From the NCBI RefSeq assembly GCF_000237925.1, contig NC_031502.1, positions 38,379,612-38,443,611 of the forward strand: DNA of 64,000 nt, written 5' to 3'. The notes beneath the pieces were generated by a model. That model was given only the letters and a program-made list of their open reading frames with translations, had not been told where the DNA came from and ran no database searches. The stretch comes from Schistosoma mansoni. Its lineage: Eukaryota; Platyhelminthes; Trematoda; Strigeidida; Schistosomatidae. This document shows, in pieces, positions 49,199-62,948 of this stretch; positions within the stretch are counted from its first letter, which is position 1; each line of letters begins with the position of its first letter. The position numbers were made by a program, and so were the translations under genes.

Positions 49199-50965
49199 AT
49201 GGATCCCTTCCATTTCGTCAATGAATTCCATCGATCAAATCTAACAACACGACTACCAAATTATGGTTATATATATTATGCTGATCTTTACTCTTCAAAT
49301 TCATTCATTTTGGAGATTTTAATCAGCTTACTATGTATTGGTGGTATAACATCAAATTGTCTTTCGTTTGTCTTTCATATATGTGCTATACTGTATGGTA
49401 AAAAACATTTGTATCAAGTGCCTTATCCAATTTACCTACAGAAAGTGTATAGATGTCCACTGTATCGCCGATGTATACGTCGATTGTATCTAATATTTTG
49501 TAAATGGCCATTATCATATATTGTTTCACTAATTACCTTGTCTTTACAATGTATATTTTGTTATAAATGCAAAAGCAAGGTTAACAAACTAACGACAACA
49601 AAGCATAATAACGCTTCAATTACAGCAGCAACAACAAATGCTAGCATTAATACTATAACTACCTCTCAAAGTACACTTATTCCACTGTCGACAGATAACC
49701 ACAGTGGTAATATATACGATAATAATAACGTAATGATTGATATGAAGTTCGAAGTACGTTGGCCCGGTGTTTCGATTCTCAAACCTTTATCTGGTAGAGA
49801 TCCCAATTTAGAAAACAATTTGTTATCATTTTTTCAAATGGATTATCCCACATTTGAATTGCTGTTTTGTATAACTGATAAAGAAGATCCAGCTTATGAG
49901 CTTGCTGAACGTTTAATTACACAACATCCACATGTTGATGCACAAATTATCATAGCCAAAGATTTATTTGGTATTAACCCGAAGATTAATAATTTACAAG
50001 CTGGTTATGAAGCTTCCAAATATTCGTTGCTATTAATATCAGATTCAGGTTTATGGATGCGTTCAGATGCATTAATGGATATGGTATCGTCATTAGAAGT
50101 GGATCCAAAAGTTGGTCTCATCCATCAAGTGCCTTATATGAAGCCGTATAATGGTATTTTATCATCTATACGAGACAAGGCACCTTTCCAAGGACGCCCC
50201 AAACACATTATTTGTAATAATGATCATGAAACAACATTGAGAGCAAGAACATCGATAGATTTAGAATATATTCCAACTGTTTGTGAACAGCCATCATTTA
50301 CTTGGGTTGTACAGTTAGTTTTTTTTTCATGTTGGCATGCAAAAGTCTATTTAACTGCATCATTTCTTAATGTGAATTGTGTAACTGGTATGTCATGTCT
50401 ATTACGTAAGTCAACATTAAGTGATTCCGGTGGTTTTAAACAATTTGGCTGTTATCTAGCAGAAGATTATTTCCTAACAAAGTATATATCTAATCGGGGT
50501 TGGAAAATATCTTTATCTCATCAACCAGCTTGGCAAAATTCACCATCACCTTGTCTATATCAATTTTATTTACGAATATTACGTTGGTCACAGTTAAGAC
50601 TAAGTATGGCGGTGTTGAGCTTTATATTTGAACCATTCACAAGATGCCTACCAAATGCTTTATTGGGAGCCTTCACATTTGCTTATATTTTTCCAAATTT
50701 TATTGATCCAGGTGTATATTTTATGTGTTATATCCTTCTATGGTTTTTGTTAGATTATATATTATTACGTCAAATTTATCCACCGGAAACTCCAATATGT
50801 ATCACAAAACTAGAATATCTTGTAGCTTGGTTATTTTCTGAATTGTTAGCTTTTCCACTGCATTTAACAGCAGCTTTTTTTCGTGAAGTACGTTGGCGTG
50901 ATAAACGATTTCGTATAAGATGGGGTGGGATTTCTGAACGAATTGATCACCAAAATGTCATATAA
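49199..50965 (+). CDS. UGCG: Ceramide glucosyltransferase (glucosylceramide synthase)
   Basis: A single open frame of 588 residues, no introns; ATG in a good context (ACCAATGG). It belongs to glycosyltransferase family 21 and moves glucose from UDP-glucose to ceramide on the cytosolic face of the Golgi, the first step of glucosphingolipid synthesis; schistosome glycolipids are built on glucosylceramide. Visible: an N-terminal membrane segment (about residues 37-65), a cytosolic catalytic domain with ILKPLSGRDPNLENNL, D230 in DKEDP, GINPKINNL, D282 in SDSG, H309 in LIHQVPY, CVTGMSCLLRK, D423 in AEDYF and RILRW at 459-463, the family's D, D, D, (Q/R)xxRW set. C-terminal membrane stretches occupy about 485-560. 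It is longer than the human enzyme (394) because of an S/T/N-rich insertion of about 110 residues (roughly 70-182) and another of about 49 (roughly 315-363). All catalytic positions are kept. Confidence 0.96.
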   Translation: MDPFHFVNEFHRSNLTTRLPNYGYIYYADLYSSNSFILEILISLLCIGGITSNCLSFVFHICAILYGKKHLYQVPYPIYLQKVYRCPLYRRCIRRLYLIFCKWPLSYIVSLITLSLQCIFCYKCKSKVNKLTTTKHNNASITAATTNASINTITTSQSTLIPLSTDNHSGNIYDNNNVMIDMKFEVRWPGVSILKPLSGRDPNLENNLLSFFQMDYPTFELLFCITDKEDPAYELAERLITQHPHVDAQIIIAKDLFGINPKINNLQAGYEASKYSLLLISDSGLWMRSDALMDMVSSLEVDPKVGLIHQVPYMKPYNGILSSIRDKAPFQGRPKHIICNNDHETTLRARTSIDLEYIPTVCEQPSFTWVVQLVFFSCWHAKVYLTASFLNVNCVTGMSCLLRKSTLSDSGGFKQFGCYLAEDYFLTKYISNRGWKISLSHQPAWQNSPSPCLYQFYLRILRWSQLRLSMAVLSFIFEPFTRCLPNALLGAFTFAYIFPNFIDPGVYFMCYILLWFLLDYILLRQIYPPETPICITKLEYLVAWLFSELLAFPLHLTAAFFREVRWRDKRFRIRWGGISERIDHQNVI

Positions 50966-53900
50966 TTGAAAAATAAGTTTTGTTGATAGATGAAATGAAA
51001 AAGAGTAATAACATTTAATTGTAGATTATTTATTGGTGTATCATTTATTTCTGTTATTTTGATCACTAAATCTGGTCTTTCTACTTCAAAATGATAATGT
51101 TATTTTTTAGGAATTAAAAACCTTTTCTTCAGTATATATATATAACCATTACTACTGTTGTTCTCTGTTTTCGTTTGCCTCCCTATTGTTATTTTTCACT
51201 GTGATTGTTATTACCATTATTACTATTAGTATTACTATGAGACCTTAAAGAAAGATTGTAAATATAAGAATATATACATATATTATTATGATTATTGTTG
51301 ATGGTTTCCAGAAAAAGCGTTGTTGGCGTAATTACTTATCTATCTCATGTTGTTTGATTTTAACTCGATCTCCTCAGAATTATGTCATTTAGCTGCTAAT
51401 TTTAGATCATCTAAATCTCGAGAATTTAGGTTGCCGGATATTGATTTGATAGCTTAATGGCGTCGTACTCTCTATGAGACTTTACTGTGATTCTGGAATT
51501 TTAACGATTGTATAGCTAATATTGGTTCACGTTGTAAACTTTCCTAAAAGCAAACGAATATGCTTGAACACCTGATTGAACACATTTACTCAAGTAAAAC
51601 TGAGCTTATATTTACCATATAATATATATTTAGTTGATATATAGTTTTCACTGAAGCAGTCATTAGTGGGAAACGACTAGGTTCAGTCAAATGTTACTAG
51701 ATAAATTGTGTAGAAGTTCATCAATGCGACTGGGAGACTTATTGTATACCTAGGTTGGGATTAGGAAAAATGTCACTTATTGAGTTATTTTACACGTCCA
51801 GGCTATGTATAGATATATCCTATTGTACTTGTCAGCAGATGACATTGATTCAACCATGTAGTATCACAAATTGTTAAACGAAAACTCAAGGTAAAATAAT
51901 GGAGTATTATTCAAAATACTATGGAAAGGTTCTTCATTTATCCTTTCTAATGCCTTTACCCTTTCTTAAGATATCAACTCATAAGTCTTGTTATGATCTT
52001 TTCAATCGGTTTACAATTTAGGTATATGTGGCCACTTAGATTATACGAACATTCTCTGCGGATTAATTAATTCATCGTGTCAGTACTTCGTTTGATAAAA
52101 CTGTCATTTTTGATAGCATCGACATTCAATTTCTATGTCATGTTTGCGAATCAAATAACTATATTTTGGACTTGAAATCCAATATGTTGACGTTTAAAAA
52201 CTATTTGATTAGATCAACATTGTCTGTAAAAATATTGGCAAAGTTATGTTTTCTAAGCATAAACCTTCCAATGTTATGAGAATACAAATGAAACATTTAT
52301 GCAGAAAGAATATATAAGTTTGTACAGATAAAATTAAGATAATATGGTACTTCAGGTTTGTTCATGACACATTTATTATTTACTATGTTGTGAATGATGT
52401 CTTCGACCGATGCTATTTTTTATGTCAGTTTAAGTGAAAGCGATGATAAGATAATTGAAGAACGCCATTTAGAAGAAAGGAAAATGAACTAACCATGATG
52501 AACAGCTATATAACTCGACAATCTTCACAACCTCTCATTCTACGATGAATAAAGTATGAAATCATTTTGAAATGTTTTTAGACAGGTAAGTATTTCATTA
52601 CTAATCATTTTGATGTTAGTGTGCAATAATGATTTTGACACTGACATTAATATTTCCTTTCTTGAGGCCAATATTAACCAGAACTTTGTTTCCCATGTTG
52701 TATCATTGTACCGAATAATTAAGACACATAATTGTTAATATATTCGTTTAATACACTTCTGATAAAAATCAGACATGATAAAAGTGGACTGAGTTTGAAT
52801 GCATCATTATTAGGTTAACTATCAGATACCTTCATAGTTTATTCAAAATAATTTGCTTATTTACAGTTAATGCCTTTATTAGCTAATCAATCTTTGTATT
52901 TCACTGGATTATATGTAAAAAGTGAAATCTTATCATTTGTTTTTGATCTCAAACAGCTGCAACACAAATTATGTTGCAGTGAAATTTCCTTTTTTAATTT
53001 CAAAATTAATAAAAATAGTTACTTCACTTATTTCATTGACACTAATATTATAAATAAATGTCTAGTGGCCTTATATCTGACTCCAGTTAGATCGGAAAAA
53101 TGATCTTTATCGAATGATGGCCGTCGAAATATATATCCTGGCTACCCTCGCATATAATCATCAACTTAAATCACTTTATTGAATAACGGAATTAAATAAG
53201 TCAAATACGCATATTTCGTACAACCGTTGATCAGAAAGCGAAGCAAAACAAAATGACGCACAATAAAGAAGGCGGTTGAGCCAACTCAATTGAGCCAAGT
53301 GTGAATCAATATTTATAGTCAGACAAAAATCAGTTATAGATATATGATGAGTAAGCTAAGAAATGCTCACACATACGATCATATAACGACAGTCAGGATT
53401 AATGTGTACAAGTGACAGGGTAAAAATGTGACTCGAGAAGAATGAATAAATTAATCTGTCCAGAGGCTGAAATACCCTATGTGTGCATGACATAGTACCA
53501 GCCCTTACAAATGCATCAGATCATCAGATCATTATTCGTTGTGATCAGCTAACGTTATGTTATTCTATTCTTAGTGAAGGTAAGCCTCCTCTTCCAGTTA
53601 CTTTGTGATACACCAACCTACAATTCACATTAGTCATAGCTAGTAATTAAGGTGACTAAGTGTGTCATTGAATAAAAAATAAAGAGAATTCAGAGAAGAA
53701 AATTTTCTTTTCGACGAAAGGATTCACCTAAATTGCACATTTGTATTTACAGTATTTTTGGTAAATATACGTCTATAAAAAAATAGGATCATAAAATGAT
53801 TCAAGAAATCAAATATCGAATGAGGTTGAGTAATAATCAAGGGGTTAGAGAAGAATAGGAGGATGGAAATAATTTACGGTTCAGAATTATGAAACATAGT

Positions 53901-55422
53901 TGTCCGCCTGACAGATATTATGAAAAATTGAAAAGATAAAGGTCATTATGAGAACTCAATAAAAATGATGTAAAAGTTGTTAGCGGATAATGATGACTGA
54001 TTACGATCTAAAATTACATAACATTAATTTAAAAACAACCAAAACATACTGAAGAAAGGAATTGGAATCAAGGGAGGATGAAAGGTTAGATGTATGGCTT
54101 TTGCGCGCTGAGTTTGGACTTTAATTGGTAAATCGCCTACACCTCAGCAGTGCATTAGTTTTTGATTCAACCTCTCTCCTGTCAATTTCCCTTGAGTGTG
54201 TAGATTGTTTTGAAGGAAGACACTTTTAAAGCAACGTGTTCAGATTTGATCAGGTTCTCCTGTATTAGGCTGATGATAGTTTTGCTTTCCCTTTTTAAAG
54301 TCTACATTCTTAATTATGAAACAAGTAGGTTTATAGCAATAAATGAACAGTTGGAATGCAAATAGCTTAAATGTTTGATTAGATGATTCTTCCTGAAATT
54401 ACTTTTATCTAAGACTACTTGTTCTTTACACACCTATGCTATTTTCTTTTTAGTTGTAATAGAAAAAAAAAGAATCAGTATTTAAGTCCCTTCTCTTTCG
54501 ATAAAACTTTGGATAAGTTTTATTTTGTAAAAAGTTGTTTTTTCTTGTACCTTTCGTAATGCAATACATAAATTTCTTTATTCATTCAACTTCTTTTGTT
54601 AGATATTCATAATTTATTTCCTGTTATTTGAATTCAGGTTGTTGATGTAAAATAAGAAAATAGATAAAATAACAATGAATTATTGTTCTTAGGTTATCAT
54701 GGTTACTTTATCATTCTGTAGTTTATTTGCTGACATTATTATGATTATTATTATGCTCATATGACCCATATTATCCTATGAGATCTTGACGAATAAAAAA
54801 AAACAAAACAAACAATACAATTATGAATTACTATCTATCTAATGTTGAAAATAAGAAAATGTTCCTTTAAGTTTTATCAGTTTACTTGTTAATAACTGCT
54901 GAGAGTTAAGTAAATTAGTTCTAGACAAATAGTAGAACATGTTTATACCAAACGGACCAATTTATTGAGTTCACATTTCAGCTTAGTGAACACTATGACA
55001 TGGATAGCTTTTGATCATAATTCTACTGATAGTCATAGTTTTTTTTCATTATCTTTATGTACAGAGAAACATAATAAAGTTGATAGTTACCAGTGAGTTT
55101 TGTGAAATGAGAGTTTATAACGTTATCAAGTTCTGAATTAGTCACCATCACAAATTTTAAATATTAAGCAACATTAAATAAATTTCAGTCAAACTTATTA
55201 TATTACTATGCTAGACTATAATGTTTTTACTTACAACCTATGACGATTAATTCAGAATTGAATTGACCTTACATAAATTTTATTGTAATGTAAATTGTAT
55301 ATTAAGTTTAATCATAATTATAGATTTTAAGTAAGTTAGTGAATCAATGTATACAGTCTGTATTCTATCTTCAAGTTATAACAAAAGTTTAACCCGTTAT
55401 ATCATATAAATTATCATTCACA

Positions 55423-55425
<3 letters not shown>
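50966..55425. other. Gene-poor DNA downstream of UGCG
   Basis: AT-rich; no protein family or exon chain recognised on either strand. 53100-53560 is less AT-biased and may be an old insertion. No canonical AATAAA was seen within the first 100 bases after the UGCG stop. Confidence 0.5.
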
Positions 55426-55477
<52 letters not shown>

Positions 55478-55478
55478 G
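55426..55478. repeat. Compound microsatellite (TA)n-(GA)n
   Basis: About 15 TA units followed directly by about 11 GA units. Confidence 0.95.
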
Positions 55479-55889
55479 GAAAAGAAGTCATTTATCGAGT
55501 ATCATGTCGTCGGCCAATTGCTATATCATCGAGGGGAAAAACACTGATTAGACAGTGAGAATTAAAAGTGAAAGTAATTTACTAAGTAATGAACAATAGA
55601 ATTTACTAACAATCTAAAGGTCATTAATGTTACTAACTTGACTTATGGATTTACTGACGGTTTTGACAAATAGTTTATTCAATTAAGTTATTTACGACTA
55701 ACTTGTAAGTTTGAGCATAATGCTATAATTTCAATAAATCCCTTATACTACTAAAACATCAGTACTATGTGCTCAAAACTAAAATTACTAAATTTTAATT
55801 AACCATTAGTCTTTTTATATTATTGTTTCCTAAAAATTGTTATGTTAACTTATTACATAAATTATATTTGATATTTATCACTGAATAAT

Positions 55890-56110
55890 ATTAGAAGGGG
55901 TTTCGTGGAGATTTTAGTACTTTTATATAGTTGAAATCATGAGTCAATTGAAGCTTGACCACCATGGAAAACCTGGAAGCACTGGACGGCGGGATCGTGT
56001 ATGCACACTGCTGAGGAGTTCTACAATAGGAGGAAACGACCGTCCAGTGTTTTCAGGTTTTCCATAGTCGTCTGACTTCAATTGACTCATGATTTCAACT
56101 ATATAAAATT
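55890..56110. mobile_element. Fold-back copy of the family-2 hammerhead SINE
   Basis: Left arm 55916-55989 (minus orientation) and right arm 56040-56114 (plus orientation) are largely reverse complementary, with 30 consecutive matching bases at the outer end (GTTGAAATCATGAGTCAATT...). The loop 55990-56039 is the ribozyme core strand: CTGAGGA 56011-56017, stem II 56018-56032, GAAAC 56033-56037; GTC at 56042-56044. The whole is flanked by ACTGAATAAT at 55880-55889 and 56111-56120, a likely 10-bp target-site duplication. Confidence 0.8.
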
Positions 56111-56699
56111 ACTGAATAATTTTGTTTTATATCCATTCATTCATTACTTATTTACATTGATAAGTGACCAAACAAAATGATCATTAACTTAATATAACCT
56201 AATTTATAAAAGGGTTTATTCAATCAATTTCTAGTTAAAGATCAATAAAAATCGATCCAAAATAGTGATTATATAACAATATAAAATAATTAATAAAAAA
56301 AAATAATAATTTCGAATAGATTGGACTTATTAGTAATCATTTGATTTGATCATAGTTTGTATATAGTCTAGTTAATGGATGAAAGATCATGTGTTCATTA
56401 TTAATAATAATTGTATTGATTTCAGAAACTCCTAATCATGATTTTTTTCTTTTTTCTTTATTTTTTTTAAAAAAAATTTATTTTATTGGTGAATTAATAT
56501 TGCCTCAAACAAAAAAATAGGGAGTTTACTAAGGCGTAAAATTCGAAAATATAAATTATATGATATTATATGAAATCGAAAAATAAACATTCCACAGTTT
56601 AGTAGATAATGTACGAAATTTAAGTGTTTGTTTTTTTGACAGATAATAAACATCATCAGATAGAAGAATAAAAAAGAGAAAATTTTATGAGTAAACTAA

Positions 56700-56925
56700 G
56701 TCGTATTTTCATAGTTGAAATCATGAGCCAATTGAAGCTAGACCACCATGGAAAATCTGAAAGCACTGGACGGCCGTTTCGTCCTATTATGGTACTCCTC
56801 AGCAGTGCGCATCCACGATCCCGCAGCCGTGAGATTCCAACCCAGGACCTACCAGCTTCGCGCCGGAGCACTTAACCGATAGATCACTGAGCCAGCTGGC
56901 ATCCAACGGTGTTAATGTCTAACTT
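56700..56925 (-). mobile_element. Family-2 hammerhead SINE with intact core
   Basis: Minus strand: tRNA-like head with an A-box-like CTCAGTGATCTATCGG and a weak B box (GGGTTGGAATCTC), then the ribozyme, then a tail GTGCTTTCAGATTTTCCATGG ending in CATGATTTCAACTATG. Sequence related to 1787-1985 and 55890-56110. Confidence 0.8.
56763..56815 (-). ncRNA. Hammerhead ribozyme candidate (family 2)
   Basis: Minus strand order: CTGAGGA (56802-56796), stem II GTACCATAATAGGAC (56795-56781), GAAAC (56780-56776), GGCC, GTC (56771-56769) with expected cleavage after 56769, then CAGTGC pairing back with GCACTG upstream of the core for stem I. All core bases match CTGANGA...GAAA...NUH. One mismatch weakens stem II. 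Confidence 0.65.
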
Positions 56926-59900
56926 CAACTGATCCACGAAATTGAGCAATCGTTCACCAATTGTCTTCAGTGAGTTGATATCTCTACAACAGACGTGGTT
57001 TGAACTCCACTGGTCACTGCTTCGTATTTGATTAATGTAGTTATAGAAAATCAATAGGTTTGAATATTTTCAATTTTATTTGAATATAGACCGTGTAAAG
57101 GTTTTGATGTTGTACTTGGTGACTTTGATTCAATCCCTCTTGAACTTTTGGATATAAACCTTATAGAGGTTTCGAGATTGATGTATTCTGTTATATCATT
57201 TTTCGTAGTCTCTTACAACTTGTATCAGTTGCTATGTATATTCAGATGTATGTTCATATTTACCTTATAGATTGACTGTAATTTATTAAAGTTAACTAGA
57301 ATATGAAATGAATTGTTCTTTAGTTCTTGAATAAGTAACTCGCTTTTCGTGTACTATACTGCTAGTTGTTTTTCCGAATTCATCATAACTAATGAAAATG
57401 ATTCTGTACCGTATTATTTTTCCTTCCCTCATTTTATACAGAGATTCCTTGATTTGTGCATGTTTTTTGAATTTATTACAGTAAACTGCAGATTTACGCA
57501 CACTATCAAATAATGTTTAGCTTTGTGATTTTATTAAAATTTAAAATAATTCACAGTAGAAATCAGACCTGTTCTCCAACTATCTGAAAATAGCTAACGA
57601 GTACCTATCTATTACTTGGAATAATCATTCTACAAATTTGAACTAATTTAGGATACATATTAAGTATAAACTTGTGTTGTTCAGTTGAAAATATCACTAA
57701 CGGACTATTCGAATTAAATTCAACACACTGTAAATATGAGCAATTTATAAAAAAGGTAGTGATATATATGAGTTCTAGGTGTAGACGACTAAGTTGATTC
57801 ACTTAATCTTTCAAAGCCCTTAACAAATACGGTTCAAATAAAATTTATTTAATTGAAAACTTACATGTCCACACCATAATAACAACCAAAGCACAGAGAC
57901 AATCCCTTGTCCACTATATGATAGTCTAATCCATGTCTATTCTGTTATTAAATAAAATAATCAGTAATCAATATTTTCAGATAAACTTATTCTTTCCCAT
58001 CATTTACTAAAACACTACAAACATTGATGAATGTTTTATTTCAACCGTCTAAGTAACTGTATAATTTATTTCAATCGTTTGTTAGTGCCTTTAAGTAAGT
58101 ATTGTTTACATGCCATATCATTTTGTTTTAGATAAGTATAAAGTAGTATGTGTAAGAAACAAATGAATAAGAAAAATTGATAAACCTTTTGATGTTCTTC
58201 AATGGATCAATACTTTTGTTCTACAAATAAGTTTCGATTAATTATATGACATTTGTTGTATTCTTTTATTATGAGAAATAGATTTCCAGTTTTTGATTTA
58301 AAAAGTAAATGAATAACTAATGCAAAAAAAATGGTATTACTGTACAAAATTTCATTTGGACTACCCTTGTTCTATGTGGATAGTACTTAATTGTAAAAGT
58401 AGATTGATACAATTGTTGATTAGAAATTATGAACACTTCACTAATGAGATTGAAGTTTTGAAATATATAGAGAAAGTGTATAAGCTCCTATTTTCGACTG
58501 ATAGAGTCAATTAGGAACTGTAACTTCAGGAACGGTAATTTCTTTTCAACATTTAAAATTATTGGTTTTATTTTCTCCTTGTTCGTGTGTTTGTTGACGA
58601 ATTGTTGATGAGACGTCCACTCATACTGAAGTAACAGATTTTATCCATCCTATCTTCAATGATTTCACCAGAACAAATCTGTGTGGCACAATGTGTTAAG
58701 ATTTTTACTAAGTTTATTTTATAACTGGTTAATACAGAATTATGGAAGTGAGTATATTATCTAATTGCAGATTTTATAGACGTATTTATTTTTGATATTC
58801 TTGTTAATCGGACGACTAGATATGATATGCTTTTATTTCGCCCTTCCTCAAGAAAAAATGTAATTGATGGATAAACGCTGTTGCATATATTAAGTTGTTT
58901 CTATTATTTTTATTTCTGAACCTTAATTCACTACATCCATGTTTGTTTTTAAGTTAAACTGTTCTTGCGAAGCTAATCATATAGGGCATACAATTTTTCA
59001 ACTTCATTTTCGTATTGCATGATTGAGCAAAGGGTGATTACGAGTTCTATATTCGCTCCCTTGGTTGACACATTTTTAAGTTGACAATATTTCACCAAAT
59101 TCACCACATTGTTTCACAATTTATCTTTTGTTCATTGATCATGTTGTTGGAATTCACTTCCGGAAATCTTACCTTTATACCGAAAAAACGTATATACAAC
59201 CTTTTTTTTCTCAGAATTTTCCATTCTTCGGTTTCAACATAACTCTAATATTCCTGTCTTTATCTTTACGTAATTGCTATAGATGGTCGAAATTCGTATC
59301 TACATATTATGTAATCTCTCAGTGCTACATATTCCAATTTATTCATTGTCTAATGACTTTCGATATTATTATTATTGTTACCATATTCACCTTTATCTTC
59401 TAATTACTGTGCTAATCACTCGTTAGTAATTTTATAAACGCTTTTGAATGTTTACCATAAGATATCACGAGGATTTTTGAACAAGTGCACAATTCTCTTT
59501 AGTGTTAACTATCTAAGTTTTAAAAATGTTGAAAATAGATAAAAATTGATTGAACAAGAACCCTAACTGAATGAATAATCTACTGTATACAAACTATACA
59601 ACAATGCTTGTTTACCGATTTCACTTTCAGAATAAACAATAACATTCGTAATAAGAATGAACAAAATCTTTTGAAGATTTTTCAATCTCCTTTCAACAGA
59701 AATAATAAAACTGAACGCAGCTTCTACAGATAGATTTTAGTTAATAAGCGTAGCAGAATGAGCAAATATCATGAATTTCTATTTGGGATGTTGGTTTATT
59801 AGATCTATCTCAATGATTATCGATCATATTCATGCGTTTTCAATTAATCATACACTTTACCATACTAGATATTCAACAATGCTTTTTCAAATATTAGCCA

Positions 59901-62900
59901 ATAATGAAACGAATCAAAAAGCAAGTGTATTTGATTCAAATTACTATGCTGTTCTTTCATGGTACTTTTCTGGTGTGTGGAGTAACAAGAAAACGCAGTA
60001 AAAAATAAGTAACTGCCTGTTTTTTAATGAAACAAAAAACAATAAATTTAAATTAATTGTGATTTACCGAATTCAAAATTATCAGTAGAATACTATATAG
60101 AAATTTGTACAAATCACGTATTATTTTATGAAGGTGCATGGAAACTAATTGATAATAAGTGTCAAAACTGGTGATTAGCATCAATACGAATGCAAAGTTT
60201 AATCAATGACAATAGTTCAATGTTACTAGTGTAAAATGAGATAGAGAAAGTGAGAAACATAATGATAAGAATTACAGACTGTTTATTAAAAAGGTTACTC
60301 TAAGAAGAGTGGTAAGTAAGTGAATGATAAACTTGATATTCATACTAATAATTTTTTTTTAATAATTGGGTATTTGATTTACGAACTCACATCACACCGA
60401 TCGTTCTGAATACTTGTCTGGTAAATGGTTAATATGAATATATTTCACCCTTGTAGTTCATTTGATGTATAGTTATGTAATGTGTCTGATGGTTGTCTCG
60501 ACATATAGAAGTAATTTAGGTATATGGATATTCTCTTCAATGTAATCAGTATATTTTCATGAACGGACAATTTAAATTGTATGTATGTCATACAGTATGG
60601 AGTATTATCATTCGAAATTTTCTAACTTAACCAATTTACTCCTGATCATGCTAACAAGCAGAAAAGTTATAGTATTTTAAGTTAGTTTTATGGTACTAAT
60701 GAACGTTTGCTTTAGTAATTCATGTATCTTTTTTAACTATACCTTACATAAAAATCTGGGTATTTTACATAAATTTTATTAAAATGTTAAAAATCGTCGC
60801 TGATGATGTGCTTTAGCCGTAAAACGTTTCAGTCTGTCGTACATTTGATTCGATATTTTTGAATGTACGTTTTATTGATACACCTTACATCGTAAAATTG
60901 TTTTAATTGTATAACAATTTAGAAATTATTAGATGAACTTTAATTTCAGTATTATTATTATTAGTTGCTTTATTCAATATTATATTTTAGTACAATATAG
61001 AAGGGGATGGTTAGTGTCTGATAAGATAACACCTGGAAGGAGTTTGCAAGACTTTAGTTGTCTATCCATAACCATAATAATAATGACCTCAAAAGATTCA
61101 ACACACACCTTCAGCACCCTCCACAGTATGGCAAAGTCTATTCTCAAAAGTTCGGGAAAGAATAATTGAGAACAGTAAAGAATAATAGGTAATAACATTA
61201 AATTACATTCCATGGATAAACTATGCTTTGCATTTTTTTTTACTGATAATGAGTTTTTATAAAGCTTTTGATATTTTAAATAACAACGATGAATTAATTA
61301 AATTTATCCAAATTAACTTACATATTTTCGGTCATTATTTATACATCAATATATAATGATGTAATCTTAACAGGAGATTATTATCAATTTTTTATGTTTA
61401 TAATATCAATGTTTAGTACACTAGTTTTTATTCGTTACAATCTATTTAATGATGAGATGATTAAAGACCCAGTAAAATTTTGTAGTGTTTATAGTATCCA
61501 TCGAAATATGACATTTCTATGACAATTCTTTAAAACAAAACGTTGAGAAAGAATCTCAACTGAATTGTGAAGAATGATACAGTGTCAGTCAGTGCTGTGA
61601 AATTGAACCACACAGTTGAGAGAGCACAGTAAAAGTAAAAACATCCATCTGCGTTACAAACCATTCCTATCATATATATATATATATATATATATGTTTT
61701 GTGTTTGGAGAAAACTGCGCATACTAATTCTTACTGATAATGAATATCAAACAGTGAGCCAAGTAAAACTTTTATAACCACTTGAGATTATTTCAGTCAT
61801 AAACAAAGGTGTAGAAATGATCAGAATATGCTCTTTGTAAAAGTAACGCTAATAATCAGACGAAATGGTTTTCAGTGACTGAATATTATTGTTATAATTT
61901 CTATTATTACAACCCAGCTACTCTTATTGCTTAGTATTTTCGGGCAATACTTCACTTGACAAGTCCCCAAATAAGAATACGATTAAACAAAAACGTATTT
62001 ACATTCCTAATAAACTGGGGCAGATGGTAGTGGGAATCAAAAGATGAGAAACGTTAGCTCATATATAGTTTTTACGCACGATTTTAGAGTCTTCTCCAAA
62101 TATCCACTAGCACTGATTGGATAAGAAATAGCCAATCAGCGTGCCCCAAATATAATCCTGCACGGAACGTACTTTAATCCAATTTATGTCCCGCTAACAA
62201 TTGTATATATTGATTAGTACGATATTGATAACCTAGTCCACCATTATGAATTTAATTTAACACAATTTATATATTCTTAATATTTTAATCAAACTATTGC
62301 TCAATATAGTATTAACTCAATTTCTGGAAGGGATCGGTGCATAAAGGTTCTTCTTAGATAAATACAAGAATTATATATTATTCAAAACAATTCACTTTCA
62401 CAATAAGGAGAACCAAGTGAATAAAATTAGGTTGAAATCACAAGATAAAAATATAATCTCCTTACAAATAACTAAATTGATTATTACTTCCAAATAATCA
62501 GGTGATATAAAGACCCACCTTTTTTATTTACAATTTGATTATTTCACATGGTTACCCCGATGATTATAGAAAATCTATAGAATTATTAGTGTATCTATTG
62601 TTTTCTACATTGATTATCGGTATGTTTAAATGTTTATAGGAGGAGTGAACAGCCAGAGACTATGGGAATAATTACTTTTACTACTTAATAAAGAGATCTA
62701 CATGTTTCTAATATTCATAATTGATTATTTATTTTCATTTCAAATATAATAAAAAAAATATTAGCATGTGGGGAAAACTATTTGAGAAAAATTTCTTTCC
62801 CTGTAAAAACAATACATAAATCAATAAATATTTTGTTGGTGAATACTGAAAGATTTTAGAATATTGGTTGCTAGAATATTAGAAATAGTGACGTTAAATT

Positions 62901-62940
62901 ACAAGTAAACCGTTTCATTTAGTTTCAAATTAACAAATGT
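56926..62940. other. Gene-poor AT-rich DNA
   Basis: Only short open frames; none shows a known domain. 62000-62200 is richer in GC and may be an unclassified old insertion. I see no RNA gene. Confidence 0.5.
61672..61695. repeat. (TA)n microsatellite
   Basis: About 12 TA units. Confidence 0.95.
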
Positions 62941-62948
62941 AAGTTCGG

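Noticed and set aside
59771-60001. 76-codon open frame
   Set aside because: No domain, no splice partners, and the composition matches surrounding AT-rich DNA.
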